DNA of 51,977 nucleotides from Streptomyces sp. (GTDB lineage Bacteria; Actinomycetota; Actinomycetes; Streptomycetales; Streptomycetaceae), in the NCBI RefSeq assembly GCF_031181555.1, contig NZ_JAPSKQ010000024.1, positions 1-51,977 on the forward strand, in the 5' to 3' direction. The position numbers were made by a program, and so were the translations under genes. The first letter of the stretch is position 1. Each line of letters opens with the position of its first letter. Shown here one piece after another: positions 25,471 through 33,204 of this stretch. The notes below the pieces were generated by a model that was not told where the DNA came from, made no database searches, and saw only the letters and a list, made by a program, of their open reading frames with translations.

Positions 25471-26861
25471 GCGCGCGTATCACCAAGCCGCACGAGATCG
25501 TCGAGCGCGCTCTGGAGCTGTCCCGGGCCGACGGCTGTGTCGTGATCGCCGACGAGCACTCGACCGCCAACCTGCGCTGGGCGGGCAACGCGCTGACCAC
25601 GAACGGCGTCACGCGCGGGCGCACGCTCACCGTCATCGCCACGGTGGACGGCGCTCGGGGCACCGCCTCCGGGGTCGTGTCCCGGTCCGCGGTGACCGCG
25701 GACGAGCTGGAGCCGCTGGTGCGGGCCGCCGAGGCCGCCGCGCGGGGCGCCGGACCGGCCGAGGACGCTCAGCCGCTGGTCACGGGGGTCACCGGGTCCC
25801 CCGGGTTCACCGAGGCGCCCGCGGAGACCTCGTCCGCCGTGTTCGCCGACTTCGCGCCGGCGCTCGGCGAGGCGTTCGCACGCGCGCGTGCGGGCGGGCG
25901 GGAGCTGTACGGCTTCGCCAACCACGAGCTGGTCTCCAGCTACCTGGGGACGTCGACGGGACTGCGGCTGCGACACGACCAGCCGAACGGGACGCTGGAG
26001 CTGAACGCCAAGTCGCCGGACCGTACGCGCTCGGCGTGGGCGGGCCGGGCCACGCGGGACTTCAAGGACGTGGACCCGGCGGCGCTCGACGCCGAGCTGG
26101 CCGTACGGCTGGGCTGGGCCGAGCGGCGCCTGGAGCTGCCCGCGGGCCGGTACGAGACGCTGCTGCCGCCGACCGCCGTGGCGGACCTGCTGATCTACCA
26201 GATGTGGTCGGCCTCGGGCCGGGACGCGGCCGAGGGCCGCACGGTGTTCTCCAAGCCGGGCGGCGGCACCCGGATCGGCGAGAGGCTGACCGAGCTGCCG
26301 CTGAGCCTGCGCAGCGATCCGAACGAGCCGGGTCTGGAGTCGGCGCCCTTCGTGATCGCGCACTCCTCCGGCGGCGACCAGTCGGTGTTCGACAACGGGC
26401 TGCCGCTGACGGCCACGGAGTGGATCCGCGAGGGCGAGCTGACGCACCTGACCACCAGCCGGCACAGCGCGGGCCTGACCGGGCTGCCCGTGGCACCGGG
26501 GATCGACAACCTGGTCCTCGACGGCGGCTCGGACCGCTCCCTGGAGGAGATGGTCGCGGCGACCGGGCGCGGGCTGCTGCTGACCTGCCTGTGGTACATC
26601 CGCGAGGTCGACCCGGCGACGCTGCTGCTGACCGGTCTCACCCGGGACGGCGTCTACCTCGTCGAGAACGGCGAGGTGACCGGCGAGGTCAACAACTTCC
26701 GGTTCAACGAGTCGCCGGTGGACCTGCTGGGCCGGGCCTCCGAGGCGGGGCGTACGGAGAAGACGCTGCCCCGGGAGTGGGGGGACTGGTTCACCAGGGC
26801 GGCGATGCCTGCGCTGCGGGTCCCCGATTTCAACATGAGCTCCGTCAGCCAGGGCGTATAA
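25467..26861 (+). CDS. pmbA: TldE/PmbA family metallopeptidase partner
   Basis: 464 residues, the second subunit of the TldD/E heterodimer; it contributes to the cleft but lacks the metal-site HExxxH. Family features include RWAGNALTTNG near residue 40, FANHELVSSYLGTSTGLRLRHD, FSKPGGGTRIGERL, the SSGGDQSVFDNGLPL loop and LLLTCLWYIREVDPATLLLTG. ATG at 25467 overlaps the tldD stop. No lasso, thiopeptide or other peptide precursor is visible nearby, so a housekeeping role is likely. Confidence 0.93.
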   Translation: MSARITKPHEIVERALELSRADGCVVIADEHSTANLRWAGNALTTNGVTRGRTLTVIATVDGARGTASGVVSRSAVTADELEPLVRAAEAAARGAGPAEDAQPLVTGVTGSPGFTEAPAETSSAVFADFAPALGEAFARARAGGRELYGFANHELVSSYLGTSTGLRLRHDQPNGTLELNAKSPDRTRSAWAGRATRDFKDVDPAALDAELAVRLGWAERRLELPAGRYETLLPPTAVADLLIYQMWSASGRDAAEGRTVFSKPGGGTRIGERLTELPLSLRSDPNEPGLESAPFVIAHSSGGDQSVFDNGLPLTATEWIREGELTHLTTSRHSAGLTGLPVAPGIDNLVLDGGSDRSLEEMVAATGRGLLLTCLWYIREVDPATLLLTGLTRDGVYLVENGEVTGEVNNFRFNESPVDLLGRASEAGRTEKTLPREWGDWFTRAAMPALRVPDFNMSSVSQGV

Positions 26862-26927
26862 CCTCGTAGGCGTTCGCAGTCGGCTGTCACCCGACCGGCC
26901 GAAGATCATCAAGGAGACACGAGAACC

Positions 26928-28196
26928 GTGACGGACATCGTCGACGAGCTGAAGTGGCGCGGGCTGTTCGCCCAGTCCACTGACGAGGACGCTTTGCGCA
27001 AGGCGCTCGCGGACGGTCCCGTCACGTTCTATTGCGGCTTCGACCCGACCGCGCCGTCGCTGCACGTGGGGCACCTGGTGCAGGTGCTCACCCTGCGCCG
27101 GCTCCAGCAGGCCGGTCACCGGCCGCTGGCGCTGGTCGGCGGCGCCACGGGCCAGATCGGCGACCCCCGCCCGACCGCGGAGCGCACGCTGAACCCGCCG
27201 GAGACCGTCGCCGGCTGGGTCGAGCGGCTGCGCCGCCAGATCGAGCCGTTCCTGTCCTTCGAGGGCGAGAACGCGGCCACGATGGTCAACAACCTCGACT
27301 GGACGCAGAACCTCTCCGCCATCGAGTTCCTGCGGGACATCGGCAAGCACTTCCGCGTCAACAAGATGCTGACCAAGGACTCCGTCGCCCGGCGCCTGGA
27401 GTCCTCCGAGGGCATCAGCTACACGGAGTTCAGCTACCAGCTGCTGCAGGCCATGGACTTCCTCCAGCTGTACCGGAGGTACGGCTGCACGATGCAGCAG
27501 GGCGGCAGCGACCAGTGGGGCAACCTCACGGCGGGGCTGGACCTGCTCCACCGGCTGGAGCCGGACGCCACCGTCCACGCCTACGCGACGCCGCTGATGA
27601 CGAAGGCGGACGGCACCAAGTTCGGCAAGACCGAGGGCGGCGCCGTCTGGCTCGACCCGGAGATGACGACGCCGTACGCGTTCTACCAGTTCTGGCTGAA
27701 CACGGACGACCGGGACATCTCGCGCTACATGCGCATCCTGTCCTTCCGGTCCCGTGCGGAGCTGGAGGAGCTGGAGCGGCAGACGGAGGAGCGGCCGCAG
27801 GCCCGGGCCGCGCAGCGCGCCCTGGCGGAGGAGCTGACGACGCTGGTGCACGGCGCCGACCAGACGGCCGCCGTGATCGCCGCGTCCAAGGCCCTCTTCG
27901 GCCAGGGCGAGCTGGCGGACCTGGACGACCGGACGCTGGCGGCGGCCCTCTCCGAGGTGCCGCACATCCGGGTGTCCGAGCTCGGCCCGGTCGTCGACCT
28001 GTTCGCCGAGGTCGGTCTGGTGGCGAGCAAGTCGGCCGCGCGGCGCACGGTGAAGGAGGGCGGTGCCTACGTGAACAACGCCAAGGTCACCGCCGAGGAC
28101 GCCGTGCCCGTGACGGAGGACCTGCTGCACGGGCGCTGGCTGGTGCTGCGCCGGGGCAAGAAGAACCTGGCGGCGGTGGAGGTCACGGCCGGCTGA
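26928..28196 (+). CDS. tyrS: tyrosyl-tRNA synthetase
   Basis: 422 residues, class I synthetase charging tRNA-Tyr. The HIGH-type motif is HVGHL (46-50) in [14 protein letters not shown], the tyrosine-binding region is [10 protein letters not shown], and the KMSKS-type motif is KFGKTEGG. The C-terminal S4-like RNA-binding domain (about 350-420) has [22 protein letters not shown] at 26928 follows AAGGAGACACG. It lies 66 bases after the pmbA stop and may be cotranscribed with it. No T-box structure is evident. Confidence 0.96.
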   Translation: MTDIVDELKWRGLFAQSTDEDALRKALADGPVTFYCGFDPTAPSLHVGHLVQVLTLRRLQQAGHRPLALVGGATGQIGDPRPTAERTLNPPETVAGWVERLRRQIEPFLSFEGENAATMVNNLDWTQNLSAIEFLRDIGKHFRVNKMLTKDSVARRLESSEGISYTEFSYQLLQAMDFLQLYRRYGCTMQQGGSDQWGNLTAGLDLLHRLEPDATVHAYATPLMTKADGTKFGKTEGGAVWLDPEMTTPYAFYQFWLNTDDRDISRYMRILSFRSRAELEELERQTEERPQARAAQRALAEELTTLVHGADQTAAVIAASKALFGQGELADLDDRTLAAALSEVPHIRVSELGPVVDLFAEVGLVASKSAARRTVKEGGAYVNNAKVTAEDAVPVTEDLLHGRWLVLRRGKKNLAAVEVTAG

Positions 28197-28233
28197 GACC
28201 GGCGCGGGCGGACGGCCTCGGTCCGCGGGCCCG

Positions 28234-28274
28234 CGAGGGGCGGTTTCCGGTGGGTGACGGAGGCCGCCCCCTCG
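28234..28274. terminator. Terminator between tyrS and the GlsB-like gene
   Basis: CGAGGGGCGGTTTCCG pairs with CGGAGGCCGCCCCCTCG, with G-T pairs and one bulge, between converging genes. Confidence 0.65.
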
Positions 28275-28319
28275 TCGTGCGCCCGCCGCCCGGTGCGTGG
28301 TCGCCGTACCGCGAGGCGG

Positions 28320-28598
28320 TCAGACCCGCTGCCGCCCTCTGCGCTGCATCGCGTTGTACAGCATGTCGACGAAGAAGACGATGACGATCGCCGCCACCAC
28401 CTGGAAGACGTGCCGGCTCCAGTCGATGCCGCGCGTCTCGTCCACGCCGAAGCCCCGCGCCACGGCGTTGCCCGCGATGGCACCGAGGATGCCGCAGATG
28501 GTGCTCAGCCACAGAGGGATGTGCTGTTTGCCCGGGATCACCGCCTTGGCGATCAGGCCGAGCACGAATCCCACGATGATCGCCCACAACCAGCCCAT
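28320..28598 (-). CDS. GlsB/YeaQ/YmgE family stress-response membrane protein
   Basis: 92 residues, three short glycine-rich helices: MGWLWAIIVGFVLGLIAKAV, PLWLSTICGILGAIAGNAVA and VVAAIVIVFFVDMLYNAM. This is the transglycosylase-associated GlsB/YeaQ/YmgE pattern, with the PGKQ loop after the first helix. These proteins are common, often stress-induced, and of unknown mechanism. ATG at 28598 follows a strong AGGAGG. The GlsB name comes from neighbours of Gls24/Asp23 genes in Gram-positives; an Asp23 cluster is 16 kb away. Confidence 0.88.
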   Translation of the reverse strand: MGWLWAIIVGFVLGLIAKAVIPGKQHIPLWLSTICGILGAIAGNAVARGFGVDETRGIDWSRHVFQVVAAIVIVFFVDMLYNAMQRRGRQRV

Positions 28599-28842
28599 GG
28601 CTGCCTCCTCGTACGACGTGACGTGAGCATTACGGCCAGTGTCGGCCGAGCGGCGGTACGCCGCATGTCGGGTGGTGCCGTACGCGCTGCGGCGCAGGCC
28701 GGGCGGACGGGTACGGGACGACCCGGCCTCGTGGCCCGCGCGCACGCGGCGTACCGTGGACCTGTCCGGGCCCGGTGTCCCCGACCGGCCACGGGACGGT
28801 CAGGGCCGGGAAGAGTCCGATGCGGGCGGATGGTGGAATGTG

Positions 28843-29241
28843 ATGCGGAAGCAGCATGGCGGCGGCAGCGTCCAGGTGTTCCGGATCACCGGCGCCCGGG
28901 CGGGCCTCCAGGAGGACGTGCGCGGGCGGCAGCGCCGCTACGTGATCTCGATGGCCGTCCGTACGATCTCGGTCATCCTCGCGGCGACGCTCTGGAACGT
29001 GGAACGGCATGTGGCGATCGTGGCGCTGGTTCTGGGAGCGGTGCTGCCGTACATCGCGGTGGTGATCGCCAACGCGGGACGCGAGAACGCGCCGTCGCTG
29101 CCGTCGACCTTCGTGACGACGCCGATGAAGCCGATGATCGCACCCCCGCGGCCGCATGACGGTGACGCGGAACCGGGCGCGGAGGACGTGGCGTCCGGGC
29201 CCGCACCGGGCGCACGAACGGAGCGGCCCGAGCGGTCGTGA
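28843..29241 (+). CDS. DUF3099 family membrane protein
   Basis: 132 residues. The conserved core is VQVFRITGARAGLQEDVRGR followed by RRYVISMAVRTISVILA and two membrane helices (about 36-52 and 57-75). A Pro/Ala/Gly-rich cytoplasmic or outer tail follows. This matches the actinobacterial DUF3099 family; no function is known. ATG at 28843 is taken, with GTG at 28840 possible. It stands alone, in the same direction as the small gene at 29510. Confidence 0.85.
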   Translation: MRKQHGGGSVQVFRITGARAGLQEDVRGRQRRYVISMAVRTISVILAATLWNVERHVAIVALVLGAVLPYIAVVIANAGRENAPSLPSTFVTTPMKPMIAPPRPHDGDAEPGAEDVASGPAPGARTERPERS

Positions 29242-29303
29242 GGGCCGGGCGGGAGGACCGGGCGTGACGGGAAACGGCGCCGGGCGAAAGACACTTCCCC
29301 GCC

Positions 29304-29321
29304 AAGCTCAAGAAAAGCTCA
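29304..29321. repeat. AAGCTCA direct repeat, 11-base period
   Basis: AAGCTCA occurs at 29304-29310 and 29315-29321, one helical turn apart, in an AT-rich patch of the intergenic region. This spacing is common for tandem OmpR/PhoB-like binding; no regulator is identified. Confidence 0.35.
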
Positions 29322-29378
29322 GATCAATCATGTTGTTCCGGTGCCGGGGGCGGGGTGACCCGTGACATACTTCGTACG

Positions 29379-29450
29379 CGCTCCGCATCCCCCGTCGGAG
29401 CGACGGACCGACGCCGGGCAGCTCCCCCCGTGGCTGCTCGGCGTCGCCTT
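29379..29450 (+). ncRNA. candidate small RNA or leader: two hairpins ending in a T-tract terminator
   Basis: CGCTCCG/CGGAGCG (29379-29385 with 29396-29402) is followed directly by CGACGCCGGGCAGC/GCTGCTCGGCGTCG (29409-29422 with 29433-29446) and then CCTTTTCCCC. The second stem with its T-tract is a good intrinsic terminator. It lies 138 bases beyond the DUF3099 stop and 61 before the next start, so it can be an sRNA, an attenuated leader or just a terminator. The promoter is unclear. Confidence 0.45.
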
Positions 29451-29509
29451 TTCCCCGTGTTCTCCCCGTGCCCGCACACCGGGGCGACCGGGTTAGGGTC
29501 GGCGGTGTG

Positions 29510-29734
29510 ATGGTCCCTGATCCCGAGACGCCGATCTGTTCCGCCAAGGGCTGCCGCTCCGCCGCCGTGTGGGTGCTCGCCTGGAACAACCCGAAGATCC
29601 ACACGCCGGAGCGCCGCAAGACGTGGCTGGCGTGCGAGGAACACCGCGAGCACCTGTCGCAGTTCCTCGGGGTGCGCGGGTTCCTCAAGGACGTCGTGCG
29701 GTTCGAGGACTGGCGGGCGCCCGAGGGGGCGTAG
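29510..29734 (+). CDS. small conserved actinobacterial protein with putative zinc-binding Cys/His
   Basis: 74 residues. The sequence shows CSAKGC near residue 9 and CEEHREHL near 43, a Cys/His set able to hold one zinc. Between them lies AVWVLAWNNPKIHTPERRK, followed by FLGVRGFLKDVVRFEDW. I recognise it as a strongly conserved small actinobacterial protein without a known role. GTG at 29507 is an alternative start. It converges with moaA, four bases apart. Confidence 0.8.
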   Translation: MVPDPETPICSAKGCRSAAVWVLAWNNPKIHTPERRKTWLACEEHREHLSQFLGVRGFLKDVVRFEDWRAPEGA

Positions 29735-29738
29735 TCCC

Positions 29739-30728
29739 TCAGCCGCCGATCGCGGACATGGGCCGGTCGGGCTGAACGAAGTCCGGGTCGTCCAGGCCCG
29801 CGCCCGCCTTCTTGCCCCACATGGCCAGCTTCCAGACCCGGGCGATCTCCTCGTCGGGGGCGCCGGAGCGCAGGGCGGCGCGCAGGTCCGTCTCCTCGGT
29901 CGCGAACAGGCAGGTGCGGATCTGTCCGTCGGCCGTGAGGCGGGTGCGGTCGCAGGCCCGGCAGAAGGGGCGGGTGACGGAGGCGATGACGCCGACGCGG
30001 TGGGGGCCGCCGTCGACCAGCCAGCGCTCGGCCGGTGCCGAGCCGCGCGCGTCGTCGCCCTCGGCGGTCAGCTCGAAGCGGGTGCGCAGGGAGGCGAGGA
30101 TGTCACCCGCGGTGATCATGCCGTCGCGCTTCCAGCCGTGCTGGGCGTCCAGGGGCATCTGCTCGATGAAGCGCAGCTCGTAGTCGTGTTCCACGGCCCA
30201 GGCCAGCAGGTCGGGGGCCTCGTCGTCGTTGAGCCCCGGCATCAGGACCGAGTTGACCTTCACCGGGGTCAGTCCGGCCTCGCGGGCGGCGGACAGGCCG
30301 TCGAGGACGTCCTGGTGGCGGTTGCGGCGGGTGAGGGCTTTGAAGACGTCCGGGCGCAGGGTGTCGAGGGAGACGTTGACCCGATCCAGGCCCGCCTCCT
30401 TCAGGGCGGGCGCGGTGCGCTTCAGACCGATGCCGTTGGTGGTCAGCGACATCTGCGGGCGGGGTTCGAGGGCGGCGACGCGCTCGACGATGCCGACCAG
30501 GCCGGGACGGAGCAGGGGCTCGCCGCCGGTGAAGCGGACCTCCTCGATGCCGAGGGAGGTGACGGCGATGCCGATGAGGCGCACGATCTCGTCGTCCGTG
30601 AGCAGGTCCGGCTTGGCCAGCCACTGCAGGCCCTCCTCGGGCATGCAGTAGGTGCACCGCAGGTTGCACCGGTCGGTCAGCGAGACCCTCAGGTCGGTGG
30701 CCACTCGGCCGTAGGTGTCGATGAGCAC
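29739..30728 (-). CDS. moaA: GTP 3',8-cyclase MoaA (molybdenum cofactor synthesis)
   Basis: Radical-SAM enzyme for the first step of molybdopterin synthesis, converting GTP to 3',8-cyclo-GTP. 329 residues. The N-terminal cluster motif is CNLRCTYC (Cys21, 25, 28). The C-terminal cluster binds through CRACDRTRLTADGQIRTC (C-x2-C-x13-C). The protein ends in the conserved Gly-Gly tail (MSAIGG) required for activity. GTG at 30728 follows GGGAGGGGG. No other moa gene is in the window. Confidence 0.96.
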   Translation of the reverse strand: MLIDTYGRVATDLRVSLTDRCNLRCTYCMPEEGLQWLAKPDLLTDDEIVRLIGIAVTSLGIEEVRFTGGEPLLRPGLVGIVERVAALEPRPQMSLTTNGIGLKRTAPALKEAGLDRVNVSLDTLRPDVFKALTRRNRHQDVLDGLSAAREAGLTPVKVNSVLMPGLNDDEAPDLLAWAVEHDYELRFIEQMPLDAQHGWKRDGMITAGDILASLRTRFELTAEGDDARGSAPAERWLVDGGPHRVGVIASVTRPFCRACDRTRLTADGQIRTCLFATEETDLRAALRSGAPDEEIARVWKLAMWGKKAGAGLDDPDFVQPDRPMSAIGG

Positions 30729-30824
30729 GCGGGCCCCCTCCCTCGACGCGGATCACTCCTGTCCGATGTCTGCGAGCCTACGTGACGCCACCGACAACCC
30801 ACAGCGATCCGATGCGACGAGATG

Positions 30825-30878
30825 CCGGACGGCCGCGTCGTAGGGACCTACAGGGGTCCCTGCGACGCGGCCGTCCGG
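30825..30878 (-). terminator. long near-perfect hairpin after the symporter gene
   Basis: CCGGACGGCCGCGTCG (30825-30840) pairs perfectly with 30863-30878. After one mismatch, AGGGACC pairs with GGTCCCT around a six-base loop. It follows the stop of the leftward symporter gene by 11 bases and insulates moaA. Confidence 0.8.
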
Positions 30879-30888
30879 GGCGGGTGGA

Positions 30889-32517
30889 TCAGTGGGCGCC
30901 GGTGCCGGTCAGGGACCGGACCTCCAGCTCCGCGTACTTCTTGGCGTCGGGCTCCTCCTTGGACAGGACGGTGCCGAGCCAGCCCATCAGGAAGCCGAAC
31001 GGGATGGAGATGATGCCCGGGTTCTTCAGCGGGAACCAGGCGAAGTCGACGTCCGGGAACATCGCCTTGGGGTCACCGGAGACCACGGGCGAGAACAGCA
31101 CCAGGCCGACGGCGACGATGAGACCGCCGTAGATCGACCACAGCGCGCCCTGGGTGGTGAAGCGCTTCCAGAACAGGCTGTAGAGGATGGTCGGCAGGTT
31201 GGCGGACGCGGCGACCGCGAAGGCGAGGGCGACCAGGCCGGCCACGTTGAGGTCGCGGGCGAGGGCGCCGAGGGCGATGGAGACGACGCCGATGAAGACG
31301 GTCGCCCAGCGGGCCGCCCGCATCTCCTCCTTCTCGGTGGCCTTCCCCTTGCGGATGACGTTGGCGTAGATGTCGTGCGCGAAGGAGGACGACGAGGCGA
31401 GGGTGAGTCCGGCGACCACGGCGAGGATCGTCGCGAAGGCGACCGCCGAGATGGTGGCGAGCAGGATCGCGCCCCAGGCGGAGTCGACGCCGCCCAGATG
31501 CAGGGCGAGCAGCGGGGCGGCCGTGTTGCCGGACGGGTTGGACGCGATGATCTCGTCCTGGGAGATCAGCGCGGCGGCTCCGAAGCCGAGCGCGATGGTC
31601 ATCAGGTAGAAGCCGCCGATGATGCCGATGGCCCAGTTCACGGACTTACGGGCGGCCTTGGCGTTGGGCACCGTGTAGAAGCGGATGAGGATGTGCGGCA
31701 GGCCGGCGGTGCCGAGCACCAGGGCGATGCCGAGGGAGATGAAGTCCAGCTTGGAGGTGCCGGTCGCGCCGTACTGGAGGCCGGGCTCCAGGAAGGCCGC
31801 GCCCTTGCCGCTGTTCTCGGCGGCCTCGCCCAGCAGGTCGGAGATGTTGAAGTTGAACTTCAGCAGCACCAGGAAGGTGATCAGGAGGGTGCCGCCGATG
31901 AGCAGCACGGCCTTGACCATCTGGACCCAGGTGGTGCCCTTCATGCCGCCGATGGAGACGTACACGATCATCAGGATGCCGACGAGGGCGACGATGAGGA
32001 TCTTGCCGGCGTCGGAGGTGATGCCGAGCAGCAGCGAGACGAGGACGCCCGCACCCGCCATCTGGGCCAGCAGGTAGAAGATCGACACGACGATGGTGGA
32101 GGTGCCGGCCGCGGTGCGCACGGGGCGCTGGCGCATGCGGTAGGCGAGGACGTCGCCCATGGTGTAGCGGCCGGAGTTGCGCAGTGGCTCGGCGACCAGG
32201 AGCAGCGCCACGAGCCAGGCGACCAGGAAGCCGATGGAGTAGAGGAAGCCGTCGTAGCCGAAGAGGGCGATGGCGCCCGCGATGCCGAGGAAGGAAGCGG
32301 CCGACATGTAGTCGCCGGAGACCGCCAGTCCGTTCTGGAAGGCGCTGAACTGGCGCCCGCCCGCGTAGAAGTCGGCGGCGTCCTTGGTCTGGCGGCCGGC
32401 CCAGACGGTGATGCCGAGGGTCGCGACGACGAACAGCGCGAACAGCGTGATGATGAGCCCGCGGTGCTCGCTGGCCTCGTTCGCGGCGAGCTGGACATGG
32501 GTGATCGCGGGGCTCAT
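30889..32517 (-). CDS. sodium:solute symporter family, cation/acetate (ActP-like) transporter
   Basis: 542 residues with about thirteen membrane helices. Family features are GGRQFSAFQNGLAVSGDYMSAASFLG near residue 55, MGDVLAYRMRQRPVR, the SIGGMKGTTWVQMVKAVLL segment, GLPHILIRFYTVPNAKAARKS and GLTLASSSSFAHDIY. Such permeases take up acetate or similar monocarboxylates with sodium. ATG at 32517 overlaps the stop of the DUF485 gene (ATGA), the usual yjcH-actP pairing. A strong terminator follows. Confidence 0.93.
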   Translation of the reverse strand: MSPAITHVQLAANEASEHRGLIITLFALFVVATLGITVWAGRQTKDAADFYAGGRQFSAFQNGLAVSGDYMSAASFLGIAGAIALFGYDGFLYSIGFLVAWLVALLLVAEPLRNSGRYTMGDVLAYRMRQRPVRTAAGTSTIVVSIFYLLAQMAGAGVLVSLLLGITSDAGKILIVALVGILMIVYVSIGGMKGTTWVQMVKAVLLIGGTLLITFLVLLKFNFNISDLLGEAAENSGKGAAFLEPGLQYGATGTSKLDFISLGIALVLGTAGLPHILIRFYTVPNAKAARKSVNWAIGIIGGFYLMTIALGFGAAALISQDEIIASNPSGNTAAPLLALHLGGVDSAWGAILLATISAVAFATILAVVAGLTLASSSSFAHDIYANVIRKGKATEKEEMRAARWATVFIGVVSIALGALARDLNVAGLVALAFAVAASANLPTILYSLFWKRFTTQGALWSIYGGLIVAVGLVLFSPVVSGDPKAMFPDVDFAWFPLKNPGIISIPFGFLMGWLGTVLSKEEPDAKKYAELEVRSLTGTGAH

Positions 32518-32870
32518 GCGCCGCCCTCCATACGGGTCTTGATGGCCTCGGCCTTGGGGTCGAGCTTGGCGGCGGCGTGCCGGGAGTACCACCAGGCGAT
32601 GAGGAAGGTGGTGACGAACTGCAGGACGCCGAAGACGAAGGCGACGTTGATGTTGCCGAACAGCTTGTTGCCCATGAAGTCGCCCGCGTAGTTGGAGAGC
32701 AGGACGTACAGCAGGTACCAGGCGATGAAGGCGACGGTCAGCGGGAAGGCGAAGGAGCGGTAGGAGCGGCGCAGTTCACCGAACTCAGCGCTCTCCTGCA
32801 CCTCGGTGAACTCCTCGGGAGTGGGGAGTTTGTGTTGCTCTGTCGAGGGGGGCGGTGCTTCGGCGGCCAC
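32514..32870 (-). CDS. DUF485 family inner-membrane protein (YjcH-like)
   Basis: 118 residues with two membrane helices (FPLTVAFIAWYLLYVLLSNY and INVAFVFGVLQFVTTFLIAWW), preceded by the family motif ESAEFGELRRSYRSFAFPL. DUF485 genes precede acetate symporters in many bacteria, and here the two overlap by four bases. GTG at 32870 follows GAGGAG; the longer upstream frame is not supported. Confidence 0.9.
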   Translation of the reverse strand: MAAEAPPPSTEQHKLPTPEEFTEVQESAEFGELRRSYRSFAFPLTVAFIAWYLLYVLLSNYAGDFMGNKLFGNINVAFVFGVLQFVTTFLIAWWYSRHAAAKLDPKAEAIKTRMEGGA

Positions 32871-33204
32871 GGAGTCTCCTCGCGTAGTGGTGCGGTCGGA
32901 CGGGGACGGAAGCCGAGTGTCCTCGCGCTTCCTGCACAAGGTCACGGCGCCACGCGAGGACCGGTTCAACCGTGTCCGCTTCTTTCCGCGGGACGTCGCG
33001 CGGCACGCCGCCGGGGACGTCGTACGGGACACCGCGCGGGACCTCTGTGGGACATCCGGGGCCTCCTCTGTGAAGTCCTTCCGGGAAAACGTTGCTGGCC
33101 AGCAACATCGCGGGATAGCTTCACCCTGCACTACCCGTCATGTACCTGCCCGAGCACCACCTGTGCCTCGGGCCGGTTTTGTTTCCGGATGATGTGGAGA
33201 TCCC
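32871..33204. promoter_or_regulatory. divergent control region, symporter operon / protease genes
   Basis: A 334-base gap without a gene. GTTGCTGGCCAGCAAC at 33091-33106 is a perfect 16-base palindrome. TTGCTG inside it (33092-33097), 18 bases and then TAGCTT (33116-33121) could be the protease promoter. Upstream, between about 32992 and 33060, five copies of a GGGAC-type unit (GGGACGTC twice, GGGACACC, GGGACCTC, GGGACATC) recur at irregular spacing. Confidence 0.5.

Noticed and set aside
25278..28130. very long open frame on the minus strand
   Set aside because: It is the antisense shadow of tldE and tyrS, a common artefact in high-GC DNA; the sense proteins have clear family motifs.
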